From Protula sp. h YS-2021 (Eukaryota; Annelida; Polychaeta; Sabellida; Serpulidae): DNA of 64,000 nucleotides. This document shows positions 23,470 to 42,585 of the stretch, piece by piece. Below the pieces are notes generated by a model. It made no database searches. It saw nothing but the letters and a program-made list of their open reading frames with translations, and was not told the DNA's origin. A program made the position numbers and the translations under genes. Where the stretch lies: positions 52,978,303 through 53,042,302 of the forward strand of contig OX457031.1 of NCBI GenBank assembly GCA_949752745.1, in the 5' to 3' direction. The number at the start of each line of letters is the position of its first letter. The first letter of the stretch is position 1.

Positions 23470-26055
23470 ATGGTGAATTTCCTTACTGACAAACCTTTAT
23501 TAAAATTTACAAATACGATTTTGGTCTTATTGCTGGTTAAGGTAACTAAAGGTAAGCAAAATATTTATGACTGCTTCTTGTGTTAGTTAAATTTTATATT
23601 TAAAGTTAAATATTAATTTAAGTTCTGAATTCAATAAAATAGTAATAAAACTAAACTGTTCCATATTTGTTTCCTTTACATTTATGTGTTGATGAACGAA
23701 AATAACAGTATTTCCTGCACATTACGCACATAATACTGGTTACTTTCTGTGATAGTGGTGTGGAACGTCACGTTTGTAGACGACTAATGGAGGTACATTC
23801 GGGTAATTACCAGTCATTCTACTCATGATGCCTGCACGTGATACTCTAAAATTACCAGTCGTCTTACTCATGATGCGTGCACATGATACTCTAAACTTGT
23901 GCATATGACTGTAATGAGGTACGGGCGGTAATTGCCAGTAGTGTTACGCACTCCATGTGCAGATAAAACTTTGGTACTCACCGTGATAGCGGTGTGAACT
24001 GTGATATGTGTAGATGGCTGTTATTGCGTACAGTCAGGTAATTACCAGTCGTTCTACACATGATGCGTGCACCAACATTGTTTGGGTACTCTCCATGATA
24101 CCAGTGTGGTGCGTCGTGTGTAGACGACTGATGGGGTACAGTTAGGTAATTACCAGTCCTTCTACACACAATACGTGCACGTGATACTACATACTTTTTT
24201 GGGTACTCACCGTGATAATGGCGTGTATCCGCACGTGTGTAGAAACTGTAATGGGGTACAGCCGGTAATAGCGAGTAGTGTTACACACGCCACATGTGAA
24301 CAAAACTTTGGCCACTCACCATGATAGTAGTGTGGAGCATTTGGTGTTTAGATGAATGTAATAGGGTACAGCAGGGTAATTATCAGTCATTCTACAGATG
24401 ATGCGTGCACATAATGTTCTCTACTTTGTTTGGGTACTCTTTGTGGCAGTGGTGTGGAGCGTCACATGTGTGAATGACTGCAATGGGGTACAGTCGGGTA
24501 ATTACCAGTCGTGCTACACCTGCCATGGCTATGTCGCTTGTGGAACAGCAGGAGCTCTCTACAACAGGGACTGCGCAGCGGGTACCGTCTGGGATGATGC
24601 TGTAAGTAAAATCCTATACCTAGTGATATCAATTCTTGTTGCTTAAATCCCAATATTTGTCTAAATATAAACGTGAAATACAAGTGAAGCTCACAGATTC
24701 GCAAGAGCAATTTAGTTAGTAAATTTTTCTATTTTATCAAGTTTTATACATAAAAGAACTGATGTCGAATTTTACTTTAAAAAGTCTCAAGGCAAGATCA
24801 ATTGCTGTTTTTAAATGTTTTTTTCTTTCATTTTCCAATTTCTGGTCTTGATATGAAAATTGAAAGCTAAACTATTTATTGGAAGATTTGTTCTTGGTAA
24901 ATCCTCTCTAGAAGAGCTATAACGTCTCATAAACAGTAAAATCTTCCTATTTGATTAAAAAGAATCAAGAATCAAAAGTTTTAGTGCAATGTTACATCAG
25001 CTCTGTTCTTCACTATATAAAAACGTGTGATATGGCTTCAATGTAAATAAATGACTCTCTTTTATATTTCTAGACAAAGCTTTGTTTACTTTCATCAACC
25101 ACCTGTTTTGAGCACCTGTTAGGTGACAGTAGCGCTCTGCACAGTACGATGAGACAAGATACTACGCCAGAGACACTAACCTCGCAAATTGCATTTGAAG
25201 CCACGACATCATCAAGGGATTTTTCGGAAGGATATACTGAAACAGTGACACAAACTACTGATATGAGTATAAGTGTAACACCAACAGAAACGACAAATGG
25301 ATACTTTAGTCAAACTGTAATGCAAACAGAAACGTCAGTTAGGGACTTGGATCAAACTGTAACACAAATAGTAACGCCAACTGGGGATTTGGTTGAAAGT
25401 CTCACACAAACAGTATTGCAAACTGCAGGTCAGAGTGAAAGTGTCATGCAAACAAGAACGGCAACTGGAAACTCAGTTGAAAGTGTGACGTCAACAGCTG
25501 TGCTAACTGAGGATTTTACTGAACGTGTTCGAATGCTTAGTACAATAGTCCCTACAATATCCATATGTCGTGTGATTCCCACCTGGTACAGTATTGTAGT
25601 ATTAAATATAAACCAGTCCAGCATTATGTATAGATGTCAGGATGGCTATAGTTTCACCGCAAACGGTATGTTTACATGTAGAGTGTGTTATGAACACCTG
25701 AAAATAACTATTTCAAATACAAACAGCAAACTGGGCAGAGCATATCAATTTGCTACTGGATAGTCGTTAAATTTAATGAAATACTTGTTACTGGAATGAA
25801 GAAAATAAAATAAAATTAATATGCACACAAATACGGTTTTCAGGAGATGTCCAAGAATACACCACCTGTTCCAATGGAGTATGGAGACCGCCTTTTAAGC
25901 ACTGCTTAGGTACGCGCTACGTTGTGTTTTATTTATTATTGCAATTATATGTAATCAAAACAATTAGAATGCAACTCGTCCGTTTTTATAATGTGTTAGC
26001 TTGGCTTTAATATATGTATATTGTGTTAACTTGGTTATATATATATATATATATA

Positions 26056-26112
<57 letters not shown>

Positions 26113-26512
26113 GGACTTTGATATTATTTTACTGCAATTTGGGATAATCTGGCAAGAATAGGTTAAAAGTTATGTGAATGACAATACTGTTATGTATTAC
26201 CGATGTTGCGACGGAATGTACCACCCAGTGTGTTATGAATTCTTGGTTAGCTTTGCCACGCTCCTCGTTCATGTGACTGTGTTACTGCTTGCAGCGCTCC
26301 CTGTCGGTGAACTAGATACGACATTCGCAGAAGCAACAGAAGCACCACATGCTCAAGTCTTCGGCGGTGTGGGCTGCATATTTGCAGTGATGGAAATTGT
26401 GTTCTTCTTAATAGTGGATATTTACCATTGCAAAACGTGTTGTCTTTTCTTCTATTCTTTTGAACATAACAACAAAAATAAATTTCAAATACGCATAAAA
26501 AGGGCCATATAA
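23470..26512 (+). CDS. CBM14 chitin-binding, mucin-like, sushi-domain membrane protein (CBM-C)
   Basis: Five exons: 23470-23551, 24450-24601, 25074-25665, 25844-25909 and 26295-26512. They join in frame to 369 residues. Exon 1 encodes a signal peptide (ILVLLLVKV). Exon 2 and the start of exon 3 encode one CBM14/peritrophin-A domain with the full cysteine pattern (DCNG, SCYTCHGYVAC, NRDC, KLCL, TTC). Exon 3 continues as a Thr/Ser-rich mucin stretch with imperfect repeats (VTQIVTPTGDLVESLTQTVL). The end of exon 3 and exon 4 form one sushi/CCP-like module (C, WY, YRCQDGY, TTC, GVW, HC). Exon 5 has a transmembrane helix (VGCIFAVMEIVFFLIV) and a short basic tail. It probably coats a chitin-bearing surface or gut lining (inference). 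The paralogue is CBM-D. Confidence 0.87.
23745..24449 (+). repeat. Array of decayed exon-2 copies in CBM-C intron 1
   Basis: Five to six units of roughly 100-130 bp carry GATAGTGGTGTGGAGCGTCA, GACTGTAATGGGGTACAG and GGTAATTACCAGTC. These repeat the acceptor and first part of exon 2 (24440-24525). Each unit has lost reading frame or cysteine codons, so they are pseudo-exon fragments. The real exon is the last unit. Confidence 0.9.
26037..26112. repeat. TA then TTA microsatellite in CBM-C intron 4
   Basis: A TA run is followed by about 17 TTA/ATT units. Confidence 0.95.
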
Positions 26513-26609
26513 TAAGAGTTAAGTGACCTTTTCTCTCTTCTTATATTTGCATTGGCTCCCTCAGGCTATTACTATATTTAGACTTCGCTGTATTTGATCT
26601 AGTATAAGC

Positions 26610-26615
26610 AATAAA
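26610..26615 (+). terminator. Polyadenylation signal of CBM-C
   Basis: AATAAA lies 98 bases after the stop codon of CBM-C. Confidence 0.6.
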
Positions 26616-27124
26616 TGACTCAGTGCTACAAGCTGTAACCGCTGTTTTATATCAGCTCCAACTAAAACAATTACCGTGTAATCCTGTATGTCAATTGAAC
26701 CTATCATGGTGTTTCAACCATATCCATTTGTGTCATCATTTAACTGACTTGATCAATTAGAATGGCTATTTGAAAATGGTTGCAGTTTCTTTATTTCGAC
26801 AGGCGTAAATAAATAATCTCAAAAAATGTCTATAAATCTTTCATATTTTTGTCAATGTTTCTCAGAAAATGACAAAACGTTGTTATTTGTGTTATTTATT
26901 TGTTGTGAGACAATGGCTTTTTAATCAAATAGCGCGAGCGGCGTAAACAATTGCACGGCTGACATGTATTTGTACCACATTGTGTTTCTCATTAACAATA
27001 AAACAACAACATGTGTCTTAATATACTTCTGAAATATCAAAGATTTGTTTTTGTAAAATTTCATTTAAATCACAACCTTAATAAACTACCAAAAGGATTT
27101 TATTCTAATGCATTTTGTTTGGTG

Positions 27125-27310
27125 CGATAGTTTTGAGGCTGCCATCCTTGTAAGAGGCGACTAATCGGGATTTCTTTTTATTTCTAACTCTTCTTTTACT
27201 CTTTCTTCATTCTTCCTTCTTTTTCTCCTACTTGTTTCTTTAGGAAGTGCGTCCTAATATACCCATCTTAATTGGTGAGCAGGACGTTAAACACCAAACA
27301 AACAAACAAG
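27125..27310 (+). mobile_element. SINE/LINE-like retroposon 3' end with AACAAAC tail
   Basis: TGAGGCTGCCATCCTTGTAA and GAGGCGACTAAT, then a pyrimidine-rich middle, then GGACGTTAAACACCAAAC with a CAAACAAACAAA tail. This resembles the 3' ends of invertebrate retroposons. The family cannot be named without a repeat library. Confidence 0.5.
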
Positions 27311-27315
27311 ACCAT

Positions 27316-27425
27316 CCTTGTTGATATAAGCATTGTTTGCTGCAGTGATTTTGTGGCTACCTTACCTATTGGTATAGGCATTGTTTGAAGCAATGATTTT
27401 GTGGCTGCCTTACCTGTTGATATAG
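27316..27425. repeat. Small tandem duplication, about 58-bp unit
   Basis: Two units share TTGTGGCTACCTTACCTATT / TTGTGGCTGCCTTACCTGTT and a preceding GGCATTGTTTG block. The first block also echoes the GACCATCCTTG of the neighbouring retroposon. Confidence 0.7.
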
Positions 27426-27844
27426 ACACGGTTATTAATCCATGGACCATAGACCAGTGCCTGACACCAGACTGTATGTACACATTTCACAGTGGCATAA
27501 GTGTAAGTAAAACGTTTTTGGCATAATTTTTCGTTGTCGGGTTGATGGATGTGATAAATATTGATTGAACAGCACTTAATAACAATGACAACAGTTAGTT
27601 AATATAAATTACTATTGGCTACAATGACGCCCTGGGAAAGACAAAATTATCTCTTTCATACAATGACAGCATTTTAAGCACAGTGAGCCACAGTGACCGC
27701 AACCAATCCTATTTACAGCATATTATTTCCTACAGTAAAACTTATTACGTAATACAAAAGTTTATTTAATACACAAATTCTATTCAGAACAATAATACAT
27801 ATTTAAAGATAATGTAATTGAGCCAAATTAACTGAAATGTTGGT

Positions 27845-28000
27845 GATGGTTGAAAGTTGGCTCAGCTGGTTTGAGCATCGTATCAATAATTCCAAGGTTC
27901 TGGGTTCGAATCCGGGCAAGGATGGCAGACAGGGCACTGGCTTTCGGTTCTTTGCCTGAGCTTGGTGAATAGAATGGGTTAGTTCACCTATTATCAAAAT
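27845..28000 (+). mobile_element. tRNA-derived SINE
   Basis: The sequence has an A box (TGGCTCAGCTGGTTTGAGC) and a B box (GGTTCGAATCC) about 50 bp apart with a well-paired T arm (CTGGGTTCGAATCCGGG). The acceptor ends do not pair, and sequence continues past the tRNA part (GGGCACTGGCTTTCGG), so it is a SINE head rather than a tRNA gene. Confidence 0.65.
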
Positions 28001-28383
28001 TATTCAGTCTTTTGACGATACCTTAGAAACAAAGAGGGAGAAACATCTAATAATAGCTTCCATTTAACATAGCAATGTCTCCTTACCATCCACTCTACTT
28101 AAAACAACTGGCATGCATTGACTTATTCTGAGTCAACATGAAGTAGTATTATCATGCTGACCCATGAAACAAGGCAATATATGCTTTGTTATATAACTAA
28201 CTGTTATATAACTTAACTATATAACTAAACATTTGCATTTTGATCAGCATTTGGAAAGCTGTTGACTTGGCCATCAACGAAACAGAATTTCCCCAACTCA
28301 TCTAGCAACAACCCATTTTATATGCAGCGAAACAGATATAAGGTGATGTATCTCGGGTTACTCTGTTGTGTGTGCGTGTGCGT

Positions 28384-28419
28384 TTATCTTGTCTACAATG
28401 TATTAGATAGCGCAGATAA
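28384..28419. promoter_or_regulatory. Cluster of three GATA-factor motifs upstream of CP-B
   Basis: TTATCT (28384-28389), AGATAG (28405-28410) and AGATAA (28414-28419) lie 107-142 bp before the CP-B ATG. This parallels the cluster before CP-A, though spacing and order differ. Confidence 0.35.
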
Positions 28420-28525
28420 TTACCAAAGCTAATAACAGATATCGTCGCCACTGTCGCCACTTGTAACTGACACAACTACACGAGAGCACATCAACAGTGA
28501 TTCGCGGATCAATTAGAGTGACACT

Positions 28526-36634
<8,109 letters not shown>

Positions 36635-36687
36635 GACTTTCTTTAATCTTTGATTGCGTAGATAATCAAACATTATTATACGCAATT

Positions 36688-36693
36688 AATAAA
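36688..36693 (+). terminator. Polyadenylation signal of CP-B
   Basis: AATAAA lies 54 bases after the stop, almost the same distance as in CP-A (55). Confidence 0.75.
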
Positions 36694-38540
36694 ACGATGC
36701 TAGACACATGAGTAGTTTTATTTTGTCCTGTTGCACCACACAGCGACTTGATGAAAGCTGTGTCGGTTTTGTTTTACCCACCAAGTTTATGTCATGTTCA
36801 TATAAGTAAAATATTAATTGAATTGAATTTAATATCAGTTGCAACGGCTGGATTAAGATGTCTTCAACTCTAATAGTTTTTTTAAATTAAGCACATCTGT
36901 GTGTGTGCTTGTCTGTACAAGCCATTCCTATATGCAGATCGACCCAGCTCCGCAGGAAGTTTGAATGCAAAATTGCTGCGGGGCGAAAGGAATATAATTA
37001 TAATATGTCATAGCAAATTATTGACACTGCCTTGTCTGTAGCGTGGCCTCGTGGTGATCACGTATCAACTAGTACAAGTGCCATTACCAGTAACTCATAC
37101 ATGTCCTGATGGCGCTACTACTGAGTGCTTCCTGCTCTAACCCCACTTTTTTGGCACACAAAACCCAGTTTATTTTCTTACAACACTGGCAGCTGTGTCC
37201 GGTGTTCCGTGCTGAGAAACATCCGTGATGAGAAACATTCTTTTACTTTGGGAGTCTATGGGAAAGGGGTTTTGCAAGCAGGAGGGGGCAGGGATGTTTG
37301 CGCGCATGGCGCTTTTCTCAAAAGTTCTAGCATTTTTTCGGAAAAGGGTTGTGCTTGAACAACAGATAGAGGGGTTTCAAGTATTTCTTTGATTTTAACG
37401 TGTAGTGTTTAAGAAGCCAATAAATGAGTATCGCTTCAGGTTAATGCACTACATGATACAGGATGTATGAAATAACTTGATTATTTCGCTTTAATAGGGC
37501 AATAAGAATAACCTATACTCAAAGTTCTCGGTAATAAAAGAACAATTGCAATTGTCCTTAATCCAGATCTCAGTAATAAATTCATGAAACTGTGTGCAGG
37601 CCATTAAATTTTAAACGGCTTGAGTGCATCTTTTCAGTGTATGAAGAAATGGAAAACCCTGTGGCATTATATTACATAGTTATCGTTAAATAAAATACAG
37701 TGAAAAATGACTGTTATTTCCCTTTTCTTCATGTTTTGATCATGAAGATGAAAACAAAGGCAAAAACAAAAACTGCACAACGTCAGATCAAATACTACAT
37801 GCGTGCGAAATTTGGGAATCCTATAGCCAGTGTGGTCAGCGGAGAAGTAAGGACAAAATGACAGACCAGTAAGGAGAAAAAATTTCAAAATATTGGACCC
37901 ATACAGCTTCAATATACTCTTTGCAAGTCTTCTACTTGCCAAGTGTTAATGAGATGACTTGCATAAGGGTGGAAGCTTTTCAAAATGTAAAGTCATTATC
38001 CTGCAGTGCCTCCCTTTTCGTCTCTTAAACAATACCAAAACGGAAACTAGAGCAGCATTTCGGAAGCGAAATCTTCAACACTTGACAAACATTAAAACTT
38101 AAAGGTATTTCTTTGAACGGCTTATTATTTCTTGAAAACATGAAGTTTTTTACAAGCCGCATAGTCTGTAATACAACTAAGTACAGAGCGTATGGCTCAG
38201 CTCGTCTGTGGATTATAAAGTTCTTCTGCTTGGTTATGTTGGTACAACGGCTTTATTGGTTGAACTGGCTAGTACTTTTTTTCTATGCAGGCAGAGCTCG
38301 CGTAACGCCCATAAGCTGTGCTGATTTGCTCAACCACTACTTTGCTTTTAAATGCGCTGTATTTATTTATTCTAAAATCAGCTGTGTTCGCATGGTGTTT
38401 TAAGCATGAAAACGAAATCGTAGAAGAAAAAAGGCGTGATGCACACCCTCAGATCAAGCTCTACATAGGTAGAAAGTTTTGTGGTCCTAGAGCCTGTAGT
38501 GTCAGAGAAGAAGCTGAGACAAGAAAATGAGCTAACATGA
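36694..38540. other. Intergenic between CP-B and the DIRS insertion cluster
   Basis: No supported gene, RNA or repeat was recognised. Small open frames here lack family motifs and coding bias. Confidence 0.55.
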
Positions 38541-38826
38541 GCGCAATTCGCGTTCTCTACTTTTAGATGGGTTCCCTTTCGCTTTTAACCTTTCACGCAG
38601 AATAAAAACAAACTTTTTTGTGTCTGCAGAATAGTCTACCCCGCCATCCATCCATCCATCCATCCATCCATCAACCAATCAAAATGAGGGAATACTCTGG
38701 TATTTCGTCATGATTGACAATGGGCATTCCCTTTATGCCCCACTCGGTGGTTGAATGACACACCCAGGCTAGTTGAGGGCTGGATGAGTGGGAGAGTAGG
38801 CTAAAAGTGGAGAACGCGAATTGCGC
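38541..38826. mobile_element. 286-bp terminal-inverted-repeat element related to the DIRS end
   Basis: The left terminus GCGCAATTCGCGTTCTCTAC-TTTTAG (38541-38566) and the right terminus CTAAAAGTGGAGAACGCGAA-TTGCGC (38801-38826) are reverse complements with one mismatch in 26. The interior 38561-38720 is the reverse complement of the DIRS copy 2 leader end (about 45956-46105), including the CCATCC run, TGTCTGCAGAATAG and GAAATACCAGAG. No coding capacity. It is either a non-autonomous derivative or a truncated inverted DIRS end. Confidence 0.7.
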
Positions 38827-38865
38827 TTTTACTCGTAAAAGCACGTTTTACGAAATAAAACGTTA

Positions 38866-38915
38866 GTTTTACTTCACAAAAGCTTTGAATTCGCTTATCT
38901 CCACTTTTAGATGGG
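38866..38915. repeat. Left inverted terminal repeat of DIRS copy 2
   Basis: AAAAGCTTTGAATTCGCTTA then TCTCCACTTTTAGATGGGA (38877-38915), preceded by TTTTACTTCAC. It is the reverse complement of 46089-46139 with a few mismatches. Confidence 0.88.
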
Positions 38916-39859
38916 ACTTGAGTCCGGAGCAGGGGAGCGTGCCATTCTGAACTGCTTCACAAAAAAGGTTGCGAATTGTGCTAGATACGTAAAAGCTCAT
39001 CGGAAGATGTTAAGTTGAACTGCAGTTGAAGACTGAATAAAATGCTAACTACGTTCCACTTCTTTTAATATTTTCCAAAAAGCCTGGGATGGGGGGAACA
39101 GTCCCATAACAAACACTGTGAGATACGATCACATGGGAAACGAATGTAGAGATCTGACACATGTAAATCAAGCTAGCTAATTACATAAGAGTGGTTATTG
39201 CCATCCCCTTCCTTCCGCAAACTGGATTGGTCCCAACCTCACCCACTCAACATCGATGTTACCAAAAATAATTTCAAACCATCAATATTTTGACAATACG
39301 ATAAAATCTCGGAGATTACGCAAATAAACCTAATACTGCCATGGATTGCGCCTGCAGTATTCACAGTCAGATAACATGCTGTACTTACGTTAGACTAAGG
39401 GAAATGATAAGATCCAATTGCCTGAAGCAAAGAACACAATATAAAGTTGAAGATTTTACCCGCAAAACCTACAAAATACGACTAGATAGTCTTTAAATTC
39501 TAATACTGATTGAATTTAAACTTAAAAATGTGAAAACCTTTCACGGCAATATGATTTCTCGTGTCTTGGGCAAATTACGATTCCATGGGCACCGTGGGCA
39601 TGGCCATCATGGACTGATCCCCTACAGGAACAGAAGGTACCGTGTATGCCCCCCTTTTTCTGACCCTAGTATGGTGACCCTGCCTGAACAAAATAAAATA
39701 CATCTAAAATGGAAACCATTCTTGAGATTAAACTAACGGCCAGGCAAGTGAAAATATCAGTTCTGTGGTGATTAAAAAACACTTGCTTAACGGTACTCAA
39801 GGTACGACAACAAAGTCTGAAAATGTCACTGCTTCTTGCCCTTGAATCCGTTGTTGTGT

Positions 39860-41010
39860 CCTTTGGCAAATCCCCCTTTCTGTTTGCCTTTGCGTTTCAG
39901 TTTTGGAGTGGGTTGCCTGTCACCAGAGTAGAAGGGTTCGTAATGATGGTTTCGCAGCAATGAAGGGGCCTAAAGAGTAAAGACCCGACAACTCGTTCTG
40001 CGAAAACTCTTTAAGGTAATACTTAACGAATGAGTTTGGAGAGGACCAACAACCCGTTTTAAGTATATCTACCAAAGACACATTACGGAGAGCCCTGAGG
40101 GAATTTGCTATCTAGCGGACATAATGGGCTTTAACTTTACATTCGGTTTGTAGGCCTGTAGATCTGTGCCCGTTCATAAGCTGCAAAAATGACCTTTTTA
40201 ATATACTTTGAGATAGTCTGTTTAGAAAGGTCCTTGTTGAATTAAGAAATAATGAGGGCTTTTTGATTTTCTGAGCGATATGCTTCTGAATCGAAAGATA
40301 TTAACTTAGTGCTTTGACCGGGCACAAAGAAACGCGATCCTCAGCCAAGTTTTCCCCTTGAAGGACCAGGAGTGATATATGGTCGAAAGTGCCATGACCT
40401 TGGGAAACAATATGTGTCTTACCCATGAAACCGGCTCTGGGAGTAAGGAACACTCTATTACACTCACCATTTTCTTTTATTATCTCTCTGTCCAACGCAT
40501 GGATTTCGCCTCTCCTCTTACCGGACGCTAAGGCTAACAGGAAAGTGAATCTTACCGTGGCGTCTTTTGCGGAAAAGTTTTCTTCCGCGAAATTCTCTGG
40601 GCGCTGTAAATAGCGTAAAACCAGTGAAAGATCCCATTAGGCCACATTGGATTGTAGGGGAGGGGAATTTACCTTGAAATGTCTGATTAACTGTGACAAA
40701 GGCCTATCCTCACCCGGGTCATAGCCAGCAGATGCCTTAAGTCTCGAGCCAATGGCGGCTCGATAACGTTCTATAGACCCTACCTTCAGTTGACCTTCCG
40801 TGAAAAAATGGTCCAAAAAATCTGCTACCACTGCTGGTGTCGCTTGAAAGGGGTCTAGCTTAGAGGTAGCGCACCAAGAAGCAAACTTGTTCCACTGCGA
40901 CCTGTAAACTTTCGCTGTGGATTGCTTATGGCTGTTTACTATCTTTTCCACTACCTGCTTGAAGAAACCTTTTTTCTCTAAGAAGGACTGGTTATGCACC
41001 ACAGGTTTAG
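39860..41010 (-). pseudogene. DIRS copy 2 tyrosine recombinase remnant
   Basis: The core-binding half is readable (KVYRSQWNKFASWC, VVADFLDHFF, GSIERYRAAIGSRLK) up to about 40640. The catalytic half continues in broken frames, with box I in the 40500-40560 region and a segment aligning to the copy 1 HxxR and tyrosine region at 39970-40140, which has in-frame stops. A lysine-rich tail lies at about 39835-39910. Confidence 0.78.
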
Positions 41011-42585
41011 GTTCATTAACTGTGGGGACGGGTGGAAGTGTCCCCAATGGGGATGGGATAAAACTTCTCTGCGACAAGGTATCGGGATGGAATTGATCAT
41101 CTTCCACCGCAGCAGCAGGGTAAACCAAGGAGCCTCTGGGGACAACGGGGCTATTAGTAACACAGCTGGGGGTCTCAGTTCTAATATTCTTTGCAACACC
41201 TGTAGCAGAATGGCTTGAGGAGGCAAGGCATAGAGTACTTCCTGCAGAGGCCATGGGCACTTTAATGCATCCACTGCCCAGGCTGCTTGATCCGGGCATG
41301 GGGATACGAACCTGGGCAGTTGAGTTGTCAACGCGTTGGCGTATAGATCTAACGCCGGGGAGCCCCATGGGGATTCCCGTGTCACCCAACGGAAGGATGA
41401 CTGGGCTAGGCACCACTCTGTGTGGATGACTTGACCCGTGCTGAACGCTAAATCGGCCAGCACGTTTAGTTTCCCTGACAGGTGACGTGCTACGATGGAG
41501 ATCTTGCATTCCCGTGCCAGAAGAAGGATTTGAGAAGTCAGAGTCGACAGTTGAGGGGATTTGGTTCAACCTTGTTTGTTCAGATACGCTACTGCTGTAG
41601 AGTTGCCCACAAGAACTCTGACACTCTTGCACTCGAGATGGTCCGAGACCTTGTTCAGAGCTATCCGTACTACTCGGAGTTCCAGCAAGTTGATATGGTA
41701 TCTGCAAAACGTTGTTGGCCATTTCCCCTCCGCATCTGACCCTGACAGTGAATTCCCCACCCCTCCCTGGAAGCATCTGTTTGGAGCTCTATATCCGGGG
41801 GGGCATGAAAGGGGACCTCTTCGTTCATGGTAAGCGGGTCGCACCACCATTGGAGAAGGCAGAGTGCGGAAGGGGACACTGTCATCGTGACTTTGGGGGA
41901 CCGTCCCTTTGTTAGGGCTTGTCTTACCCGTGCTTGGAATTGTCTGTAATGTAAGCGGCCTAACGGAATCGTCTTCTCGGTTGCTACTAATAGACCTAGT
42001 AATGACTCAATAGCCTGTACCCTTACCTTTCGGTTGGCAGAAATGTTCTGGATAGACCGAGAAATTTTCTGCTGCCTGTCTGTTGTGGGGAATGCCCGAG
42101 CTGCTGACAAGTCCCATCGTTCCCCCAAGAAAATAATGTCTTGTTTTGGGGTCAATTGTGTTTTGGCCAGATTTACCACAAGACCTACCTGTATCGCCTT
42201 TTTGACCAGCTGGATTGTTTGGTGATAGGCTATGTCCCATTGAGTATGTGCTAGGAACCAATCGTCTAAGTACTGGAACACTAGCATTCCCTGGAGACGT
42301 GCCCATGCTTTTAGGACCCGCATGATCTTTGAAAACACGTACGAGGCTGATGATAGGCCGAAAGGGAGTGCCAGAAACCAAAACCGTTTTTGATTTACTT
42401 GGAAACATAGGTACTTCCTGGCCGAGTGGTGTAGGGGGACATGTAGGTAGGCGTCGCTTAGATCTATCGATGTGCCTCACATCCCTTCCCGTAACATTGC
42501 CTTTATAACCTGTGCCGTATCCATCTGGAAGGAGGTTATTTGTAGGGACTGATTGAGGGACGATAGATCTATCACCAGCCGCCAC
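40978..42585 (-). pseudogene. DIRS copy 2 reverse transcriptase-RNase H, frameshifted
   Basis: RT remnants include FSKIMRVLKAWARLQGMLVF and QYLDDWFLAH with YLDD intact near 42265. RNase H remnants include IELQTDASREGWGIHCQG and MLADLAFSTGQV. Domains are spread over three frames (41670-42338, 41566-41850, 40978-41463). The DIRS tail block (ALDLYANALTTQLPRF, WAVDALKCPW) follows RNase H. Confidence 0.82.

Larger units (their letters stand above)
26616..28525. other. Intergenic between CBM-C and CP-B
   Basis: No gene seen. The stretch contains a retroposon 3' end, a small tandem duplication and a tRNA-derived SINE (listed separately). The rest is AT-rich. Confidence 0.6.

Noticed and set aside
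27845..27925. Possible functional tRNA gene
   Set aside because: A and B boxes are good, but the acceptor stem does not pair and the anticodon arm is disordered; the flank continues as a SINE body.
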